Positions 56,781 through 64,000 of a stretch of 64,000 nucleotides of DNA are shown piece after piece. Below the pieces are notes generated by a model that saw only the letters and a list, made by a program, of their open reading frames with translations, was not told the DNA's origin and did no database searches. The stretch covers positions 1,674,001 through 1,738,000 of the forward strand of contig OZ218958.1 in the NCBI GenBank assembly GCA_965112735.1, in the 5' to 3' direction. The stretch comes from Phaeosaccion multiseriatum (lineage: Eukaryota > Ochrophyta, other classes). The first letter of the stretch is position 1. Each line of letters starts with the position of its first letter. A program made the position numbers and the translations under genes.

Positions 56781-57937
56781 GAGGCTGCTAGGCTAGCGGA
56801 GAGAGCACTTCTTGATTGGTTGGGTTGGGTTGGGTTCGGTTGGTGGGTAGCATGGCTGCTTGCTCGCTAGCTTAGTTGGCTGGCTGGTTGGTTGGTTGGT
56901 TGGTTGGTTAGGTTCGGTTGGTTGGTTTGCTGTGTGGTGGGACGGGTTGAAGGTGCTGGGGTCAGGATGCAGCACAGGGTTGTAGTGTTGGAGAGCGAGA
57001 AGGGGACGGAGGAGGGAGGAGGCGGACGATGAATTGGAGAGGGGAGGAAGGGGTGTGGCACTTGCTACTTTTGCTGTAAACGAGAGCTCATTTCTGGGGG
57101 ATGGCCTTTTGTCCGTGCAGAGAAAGAATGAAGAAAGAAAGAGAGAGAGAGAGAGAGAAAGAGAAAGAAACGCTCGCCACATATCAAAATCCTCTTGGCC
57201 CGGTGGTTGGGGGAACGGTAGGGCCAGAAGGGGAGGGATGGAAGGGGGAGGATAGGCCACTTGTCTGTAGATAGGAAGGATGGATGCCTTGAAAGGAGGG
57301 TCATGCCTTGAGTATCGTAAGACCTTTGTAAACGATTCACTTTAATTTCAACTTCCCAAGCCATATGATACAACTTCTCGTGTGCGTATATGCGCCTGTA
57401 TGCGCCCCCTCTTTTAATTAATTGCTCCGAGTGGCCTTCGACTCTGACGCGCTTCTCCCTTCTCTTCTCTTGTCGATTTCAATTGGTGGATTAGAAATTT
57501 GAAAAAAAAAAAAGGGCAGGGAGAGGGGGGGTGAGGGGGGACTAGGGCTCTGTGGCTCGTTATCTGCAGCTAGCTCCAGTCAATCAGTCACTCCAGCTAC
57601 AGGCTGACTAATTTGCCGATTGAGCTTTGTCTGCTGCCATCGCTGTCACCACAGCAGCGCTTGTTGACTCGTGCCCGCTTCTATCCGCTCCTAAGGATAC
57701 TTCGTAACGGCGGCCGGGGGGATGGGGGGCGGAAACATCGCTTTCATCCGTGATGGAAGCGCGTGGGTGGGGCAGGGGTGTGGAAAGTGTGGATGCACTG
57801 TGTTCTCTCATCGCCGCTGCACCTTGCTTGCTTCCTTCCCTGCCTTACAGGCCCACCACTCTCCCACCTCTATCTATGACATACACACATTTTCTGTTTC
57901 TTAGGAGACTACTATTAAGTCAATAAATATCCCCCTA
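56781..57937. other. Spacer between SUMO and the unknown minus-strand gene
   Basis: Contains GGTT repeats (about 56817-56930), a GA-rich patch (57130-57170), a poly-A run (about 57501) and family A copy 3 near the right end. No gene seen; it joins the 3' ends of two convergent genes. Confidence 0.5.
57897..57926 (+). repeat. Dispersed repeat family A, copy 3
   Basis: TTTCTTAGGAGACTACTATT followed by AAGTCAATAA; differs from copy 1 by a few central bases. Confidence 0.75.
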
Positions 57938-59686
57938 CTACGTAAAAGTAGTATCAAATGCCTCGGACCCTGTGTAGGCCTCTCCATCGAGGGGAGGAGA
58001 GAGGGAATTCTCTTCCGTCATATCGTACTCAAACGAGGCAGACAATAGAGAACTCGGGGCCGCTGCTGCTCTGTCGCTGTTGTCATCTTCTCGCAACCCA
58101 TCATGCCCCACTTGCGTGCCCGTTGGATGATTCGCGTATTGTCTTGTTGCTGGCCTCCCCTGCTGCCTCTGCTGCTGCTCTTGATGGTACTGCTGCTGCT
58201 GCTGCTGCTGCTGCTGGGCAAAGGCATAGAGCTTCTCCTGTTTAGAGAGCCGGCGCACCCTCGGCACCTCCCTCCTCTTCCTACGCGTCCGCTCCACCAC
58301 CACAGCCGGCGGCTTGCGGGCGAAGATCTGAATACGAGGGAGCGCTCTCTGCTGGGCCAGTTGGTGCTCCAAGTACATTGCTGCTGGCGTACACGGAGCC
58401 GACCGCACGGCCGCGCCCGTGGCTCTTCCTAAGCTTGATCCGATGGCGTTTGCGCGCCGGCCCTTCCCTCCGAATACGCCCCTATTGCGGCTGGGGCCCT
58501 GCTGCTGCTGCTGCTGCTGCTGCTGCCTGCTCAGAGCCATCCCTGTGCTCACAGACTCCCCTCCAGTGGTGTATGTACCACCACCACCACCGCCTCCTCC
58601 TCCTCCTCCTCCTCCCCCTTCTCCTTCCCCTTCTCCAGCATCACTCCCACGTCCTGATGCCGCTGCTGTTCGTGCCTTGCGTGCTGCATCCACGCCACCG
58701 TCCCTGAGGACGGTGGGGGGACGGTAGTCGTACCGAGAGCCCGCCCCTTTGCCCCCCTCGGCATTCTCCTCTTCTGCCTCCTCTGCCCCGCCTCCACAAG
58801 CGGGTTCAGGTAACCGTCCAGCTGAACCTCTGTGTGTCAGAGGCAGGGGCAGCACTCCTTCTCCTCCTCCTCCTGCGCCCCCTTCGCACCCCCTCTTCTT
58901 GTTCAAGAGGCGATTCGTGTAGAGGATTCGGTGGTAATTATCCCCACGGAACTTCGCCAGCGGGTGGCTCAGAGGATTCCCCCTCCGCGCCGCGAGCTTT
59001 TCTTCTAAAAGCTCCTCATAGTAAGCGAAGGGCCTTTCCCTTTTCTTCCGTTCTTCGTCGCCTACTCCCACTGACATCTCTGCGCCGCCGCCGCCGGACT
59101 CGATACTCGCACTACCGCATCTGCTGACGGAGGAAGAGGCGTGCAGAGAAGCGACTCCCCCACCTCCTTCCCCTCCAGTCGGTGAGCGGGGCCTACGCCG
59201 GCCCTTCCCAGTGGCGAGTGTCTCGACCACCCGCTCCCTGCCCGAGTGGTCCTTCCATCTGCCTCGCGGCGCCTTACTTTGGTCAACGGGCAGTGCTGCG
59301 TCTTTCCAGTGCTCCTGCCCGTGAAGCAGCAGAGACCCCGCCGTGCTTGTCGTCACCGAAGCACTCTCGCCCCCTCTTTCCCCTCCTCCTCGGTAGGAGT
59401 GCTGTCTCTCTCCGCCCCCCAGCTCATCGAGGGCCGCAAAATCGTCCCGCAACACGCTACCGCTCACCGCGCTCTCGGTGCCCGTTCGCCGATTCAGGCG
59501 CCGGGCCCGAGGTCCTTCGAGCTGAGTCCTCAAGATTCCCTTGAGAAGGTGCCGCCTCTCCCACTCTCTCTCTGTGAGCGCCCTGGGAAGAATGCGGGAG
59601 GGGGGCTGTTCGTGAAAGGCGCTAATGGTGATGGAGCCCCCCCCGCCCCCATCCCACTGCTCGTAGTCATCGAGCTGATATACCAT
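57938..59686 (-). CDS. Unrecognised low-complexity protein
   Basis: One open frame of 582 codons without introns, from Met at 59686 (MVYQLDDYEQWDG) to TAG at 57938-57940. I recognise no domain. Features seen: a Gly-rich N-terminus; charged helical stretches such as PFAYYEELLEEKLAARRGNP and KFRGDNYHRILYTNRLLNKK, which look the most conserved; a basic segment VVVERTRRKRREVPRVRRLS that could be a nuclear signal; poly-Gln runs; and an acidic C-terminus (FEYDMTEENSLSPP). The evenly maintained frame over 1.7 kb and the compact position back-to-back with the ABC1 kinase gene favour a real gene, but the complementary strand is also fairly open, so this is not certain. Confidence 0.5.
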   Translation of the reverse strand: MVYQLDDYEQWDGGGGGSITISAFHEQPPSRILPRALTEREWERRHLLKGILRTQLEGPRARRLNRRTGTESAVSGSVLRDDFAALDELGGGERQHSYRGGGERGGESASVTTSTAGSLLLHGQEHWKDAALPVDQSKAPRGRWKDHSGRERVVETLATGKGRRRPRSPTGGEGGGGVASLHASSSVSRCGSASIESGGGGAEMSVGVGDEERKKRERPFAYYEELLEEKLAARRGNPLSHPLAKFRGDNYHRILYTNRLLNKKRGCEGGAGGGGEGVLPLPLTHRGSAGRLPEPACGGGAEEAEEENAEGGKGAGSRYDYRPPTVLRDGGVDAARKARTAAASGRGSDAGEGEGEGGGGGGGGGGGGGGTYTTGGESVSTGMALSRQQQQQQQQQGPSRNRGVFGGKGRRANAIGSSLGRATGAAVRSAPCTPAAMYLEHQLAQQRALPRIQIFARKPPAVVVERTRRKRREVPRVRRLSKQEKLYAFAQQQQQQQQQYHQEQQQRQQGRPATRQYANHPTGTQVGHDGLREDDNSDRAAAAPSSLLSASFEYDMTEENSLSPPLDGEAYTGSEAFDTTFT

Positions 59687-59956
59687 TCTTCCTCATGGCA
59701 TTGCTCCCTCTTCTCTCTCACCCCCTCTTTCTCACTCTCTTTTCTCTCTCTCTCGCTCTCTCTCACTCTCTCTCTGACTTGCCTTCCGTCTCGCACATCC
59801 TCTTCTCCGACGACGCCGAAACAGCTTCCTTGACATAATTTTTCCCTCCGGCCCACGTTTTCCGCCTGCCTCGTCACACATCGAGAGGGTGAGTTTCCAC
59901 GCACAGAGGAGGGAAAAGGGGAGGAGAAGCAGCAGCAGTCAAGTTTACAGTGCGCA
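59687..59956. promoter_or_regulatory. Divergent intergenic region, unknown gene / ABC1 kinase
   Basis: Only 270 bp separate the two outward-facing start codons, so both promoters and 5' UTRs must overlap here. CT-rich on the plus strand (59700-59790). No defined element recognised. Confidence 0.5.
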
Positions 59957-61432
59957 ATGTGTGGATGCCGAAGCAGAGGTAGTAGCAGGCAGTCGTGCTT
60001 TGCTCTTTGCGTTGGGGTGGGCATGCTCTCCTCAGCGGGAAAGGCTCTGGTGGTGAGGCCTTTACTTTCGCAGAGCCTCGCCCGCAACATCAGGCCCCAA
60101 AGCAGCACTACTCGCAGGATCTTTAGCGGTGGCGCTGGTGTTCGAGGTCGGCAGTGGCCTGCGTCGAGAGTTGTGGGATCGTTGGCCGCACAAGAAGGAG
60201 GAGCCCGCGATGGTGAAAGAACAACTGCGACTCTGACCAAACCCACCACGGTGACAGTGGAGGTCGGAGAAGAGGTGGCGGCGTTGTTCCATGACGAAGT
60301 AACGTGGAAGCAGGAGACAGCGGCGGGGACAAGAGCTCCTCAACCGGCACCCGCAGCTCGCCCCCCCTCCAAGGCTGCTCCAAAGCCGCAGTCGGTGGTG
60401 GACCAAGCTAAGACGGCCACTGTCACTGCAGCGGCAGCAGCGGCAGCTGCGGCGGTCAACCAGGCAGTGAGCATGCGGAAGCTCGAGGCGCCTGACGTCA
60501 GCGTCAAGTCGTTCGTGCAAATGTCCGATGATGATGATAGACTGGGCAAGGTTGACGACGTGGGTCTTCCTCTGGTGTACGACAAGGTGCGTATATAGCG
60601 AATCAATTTATGTGCTATATAATTGTATATAATTGTAGGGGGGAGTGTTACCATGTCGGCGCCTCTCTTGGGGGCTCTTATGCTTATCAGATATGTCGCG
60701 CTTCTGGACCCAAGGCATTGGGAGGGTATGGCCACTCGACCTCAAGGCATTGGGAGGGTATGGCCACTCGACCTCAAGGCATTGGGAGGGTATGGCCACT
60801 CGACCTCAAGGCATTGGGAGGGTATGGCCACTCGACCTCAAGGCATTGGGAGGGTATGGCCACTCGACCTCAAGGCATTGGGAGGGTATGGCCACTCGAC
60901 CTCAAGGCATTGGGAGGGTATGGCCACTCGACCCAAGGCATTGGGAGGGTATGGCCACTCGACCTCAAGGCATTGGGAGGGTATGGCCACTCGACCCCAA
61001 GGGCTACCTCCCGGCTGCGACTGGCGTTTGCCCCTTCCCCCCCACACCCTCGCGCGTGCTTCCCTTTGCCTTTTTATCGACCTCCCCTCAGTCCTTCTCA
61101 AATCCTTTCCTATCCACTCCGTCTCTCTCTTCCTCATCGTGCTCAACCCCCCCCCCCCCCCCCTTCTTCCTGCGCTATCCGCCTCAACTCAACACACGCT
61201 TGCTTGTAGAATCTCATTGAAAAGTACTGGAAGGACCAGAAGGGCGCCCTCTCGCAGCGCTGGAATCAGTTCCTGGGCTTGAGCGTGCCTTTCCTCACCA
61301 AGATTGCGGGTAAGGGGCGGAGATGAAGCCATCATCATAGGCACCAGTATGTGTGTGCGCGCGCGCTGCGTGTGTGTGCGTGTGTGTGCGTGTGTGTGCG
61401 TGTGTGTGAGTGTGTGTGCGTGTGTGTGCGTG

Positions 61433-61470
<38 letters not shown>

Positions 61471-63452
61471 CCCGTGTGCAGGTGGCACATAGCCCTATAC
61501 CTTATGTGTGTGCTCAGCGAGATAGGAGGGGAAGAGAGAGGGGGAGACTCTGACGGACTCTTCTGTGGTGTGTCGCCCCGCACAATTCCATGTACTTATT
61601 CCTCCTGCTGCCGCTGCTCCTCGCCCCATCCATCCCCTCCCCAGCGATGCTCGTGACGGGCGGTGTGGAAGAGATGGGCAACAACGACAAGGCCCTCGCC
61701 AAAGACGCACGCATCATCCTCGAGAAGCTCGGCCCTACGTACATCAAGCTCGGCCAAATGATGAGCGTACGGCCGGATGTGCTGCCCCCCGGGGCTTTGG
61801 AGGAGCTCGCCAAGCTGCAAGATGCAGTCAAGCCCTTCAGCACTAAGGTTGCTGTGGCGACCATCGAGGAGGAGTTGGGAGGCCCGCTGGGGCAGTTCTT
61901 TTCGGAGATTAGCGAGGAGCCGGTGGCGGCCGCGAGTCTGGCGCAGGTGAGGGAGAGAGGGAGGGAGGGAGGGAGAGTGGGAGAGAGAGAGGGAGGGAGA
62001 GAGAGAGGGAGGGAGAGAGGGAGGGAGGGAGGGAGGGAGGGAGGGAGGGAGGGAGGGAGAGAGGGAGGGAGGGAGAGAGGGAGGGAGGGGAGGGAGAGAG
62101 GGAGGGGAGGGAGAGAGGGAGGGGAGGGAGAGATAAGAATTGGGGGGGGGGGAGAATGGTTGTGAACGTCAGTAACGTATCGGTACTCTTTCTCTCGCAC
62201 ACACTCGCACACTCGCACACACTCGCACTTCCATAAACGCACACAGGTGTACAAGGCCACGCTCCTGACGGGCGAGGAGGTGGCAGTGAAGGTGCAGCGA
62301 CCCGACGTACTGCAGGCAGTCAGTAAGGACCTGTACGTGCTAAGGAGAGCTGCCGAGGTTTATCAGGGGCTGGTGGAGCGCCTCGCGCCTCAACAGAGGA
62401 CCAATTATGTCAGTTTGCTCAACGAGTGGGCAGTGGGCTTTTACACCGAGCTGGACTTTGTGAACGAGATGAGGAATCAGCAGAGGGTGAAAGAGATGAT
62501 GGAGGAAGGCCCGGAGAAGGTGCCGGGGGTGGTGGTGCCGGCGGTGTTTCCGGAGCTCACCACCAGGCGTATCCTTGTGTCGCAGTGGTTGGAGGGGAAG
62601 AAGTTGGGCAGTTGTGATCCGGAGGAAATCAAGCGGCTCACACCCATCGCACAGGTGAGAGAAAGAAAGGGAGGGCGTGTGCATCTTTTTTTAAGGTTAC
62701 GTAAGTTTGGCGTGAGGCATTGTTCAGATTCCGTGACCAGCGAAGATTTGGAAGAGAGGGAGATGACTAGCTTTGAATGTGTGCCTTACATGTTCCTCAC
62801 AGATGGAGGAGTACATGGGTATATCTCTAACCTCTCCTGACTGCGTTTGGGCTACTCCTTCTCACTTCTCACCCCCCCCCCCTTCCCCCAATCTATGCTC
62901 TCCCTCTCTCTCTCTCTCTCCCTCTCTGCCTCCCCGCCTTCCAACACGAGTAGGAGGCTTTTCTGGTGCAGCTTCTCCAGGTAAGGGACCGAAGTGAGGA
63001 ATAGTCGGATACTCCTCTGCAATAGCCGATACTGCTCTGTGTAGCCCGATACTGCTCTGCAATAGCCGATACTGCTCGAGAGGGGACTGAATTGAGGAGC
63101 AGCTCGATATTGCTATAGAAGGGGCCGAATTGAGGAGTAGGGGAGTAGCCTGACACTGCTTTTACGATAGCCCGATACCTGCTCTTGTTGCTTTTCCAAC
63201 ACCCCCCCATACGCTCCTTTGTCTTTGTCTCTCGATACCTATAACCCCGATACCCAACCTCGATGCCCAACCTCGACACCCAATCAGGTGGGCTTCATGC
63301 ACTCCGACCCTCACAGCGGCAACATGCTCGCTCTGTCCGACGGCTCAGGCCTCGGCATTATCGACTTCGGACTGGTTGCCACTGTGCAGCAGGAGGTAAG
63401 ATTACATGTGGTTAGGAAAGAAGATCCATGATGGGGAGGAGGTGTGGTGTGT

Positions 63453-63493
<41 letters not shown>

Positions 63494-64000
63494 CGTGCGT
63501 GCATTCCTCTCTTACACCCACCTTCGTCCCCCCCCTCCACGCCCCCGGGGACACACACATACCCACCACTTCCCGCACACACACCCACACACCCATTGAC
63601 TTAAAACCTATAGGACATGGACACGATGGTGTCAGCGATCATCCACCTCGCCAACAAGGACTACCCCTCCCTCGTTGATGACTTCATTGCTCTGGAGATA
63701 CTCCCCACCGATACAGACCGGGCCAAGGTAGGGAGGGGAGGGGAGGGGAGGGGAGGGGAGGGAGGAGAGGGGAGGGAGGAGAGGGGAGGGAGGAGAGGGG
63801 AGGGAGGAGAGGGGAGGGAGGAGAGGGGAGGGAGGAGAGGGGAGGGAGGAGAGGGGAGGGAGGAGAGGGGAGGGGAGGGAGGGGAGGGGAGGGAGGGGAG
63901 GGGAGGGGAGGGGAGGGAGGGGAGGGGAGGGGAGGGAGGGGAGGGGAGGGAGGGGAGGGAGGGGAGGGAGGGGAGGGAGGGGAGGGAGGGGAGGGAGGGG
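59957..64000 (+). CDS. ABC1/COQ8/ADCK-family atypical kinase, 3' end outside window
   Basis: Seven exons visible: 59957-60586, 61210-61309, 61645-61946, 62247-62654, 62954-62980 (27 nt), 63288-63395, 63614-63727; phases fit; 563 codons so far, continuing beyond the window. These atypical kinases/ATPases support quinone metabolism in mitochondria and plastids. The N-terminal 60 residues are Ser/Arg-rich and lack acids (Met at 59957 or 60023), suiting organelle import. Diagnostic motifs are [19 protein letters not shown] (KxGQ), [13 protein letters not shown] (Ala-rich loop), VAVKVQRP (Lys), [11 protein letters not shown] (Glu), [11 protein letters not shown] (usually HADPHPGN) and [14 protein letters not shown] has two substitutions against the common form but keeps Asp and Asn. 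The 27-nt exon encodes EAFLVQLLQ, matching the family's helix before the catalytic loop. The last intron is a GGGGA array. Confidence 0.9.
60711..61001. repeat. 32-bp minisatellite in ABC1 kinase intron 1
   Basis: Nine tandem copies of a 32-bp unit starting AAGGCATTGGGAGGGTATGG; eight are nearly identical and one junction lacks two bases. No spacers separate the units. Confidence 0.95.
63728..64000. repeat. (GGGGA/GGGA)n array in ABC1 kinase intron
   Basis: Purine-only GGGAGGGGAGG array from the donor at 63728 to the window end. Part has a regular 15-bp GAGGGGAGGGAGGAG period (63770-63868). Confidence 0.95.

Noticed and set aside
60711-61001. CRISPR-like array of 32-bp repeats
   Set aside because: Units are directly adjacent with no unique spacers and lie in an intron of a eukaryotic gene; it is a minisatellite.
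62805-62825. Small exon ATGGAGGAGTACATGG in the ABC1 kinase
   Set aside because: It would end in phase 1 and cannot join the next exon in frame; skipping it gives the length expected for the family.

Overview
The window is nuclear DNA from an intron-rich eukaryote. Almost every gene is cut by short spliceosomal introns (GT...AG) packed with CT, CA, GGA and other microsatellites, and many proteins carry long Gly, Ala, Gln or Glu runs. The glutamine synthetase has an N-terminal presequence that looks like a signal peptide followed by a transit peptide, with a G-F-A-F cleavage-type motif. That pattern is typical of algae with a red-derived secondary plastid, so a photosynthetic stramenopile (ochrophyte, perhaps eustigmatophyte-like) is my inference. 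I cannot name a species.

Layout, left to right. 1-1262 (+): 3' end of a DPP8/9-like serine peptidase. 1557-3947 (+): a 5'-truncated non-LTR retrotransposon reverse transcriptase. 4277-7087 (+): an ExoIII-type AP endonuclease. 7312-9857 (+): a CDIN1-like PD-(D/E)XK nuclease. 9863-11526 (+): a decayed gene with a bulb-lectin-like segment. 12016-22926 (-): VPS41 of the HOPS complex, 17 exons. 23393-24890 (+): an F-box plus cytochrome b5 fusion. 24891-26199: repeat-rich spacer. 26200-35140 (-): a ~2657-residue receptor-like TKL kinase with a giant beta-helix ectodomain. 35141-36494: dispersed repeats and a 161-bp MITE. 36495-37562 (-): ankyrin-like protein. 38581-47554 (+): a ~1589-residue protein joining a J-like domain, a RanBP2 zinc finger, four CCCH fingers, a SAM domain and a RING. 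48591-53544 (+): plastid-type glutamine synthetase. 56020-56780 (+): SUMO. 57938-59686 (-): unrecognised low-complexity protein. 59957-end (+): ABC1/COQ8-family kinase, cut by the window edge.

The genes do not form a pathway cluster; they are ordinary nuclear loci in mixed orientation. Three pairs are divergent and may share promoters: VPS41 with F-box/cyt b5, the ankyrin-like gene with the J-CCCH-RING gene, and the unknown minus-strand gene with the ABC1 kinase.

The most unusual signals are the domain architectures of the giant receptor kinase and of the J/CCCH/SAM/RING protein, a dispersed 18-bp motif (AGTTGGTGATACAGCAGC) found in exons and introns of unrelated genes, a 12-nt microexon and a duplicated presequence exon in glutamine synthetase, two families of short dispersed repeats, and a perfect-TIR MITE. 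Exon coordinates were deduced by hand from splice consensus, reading phase and remembered family consensus; no alignment was run.
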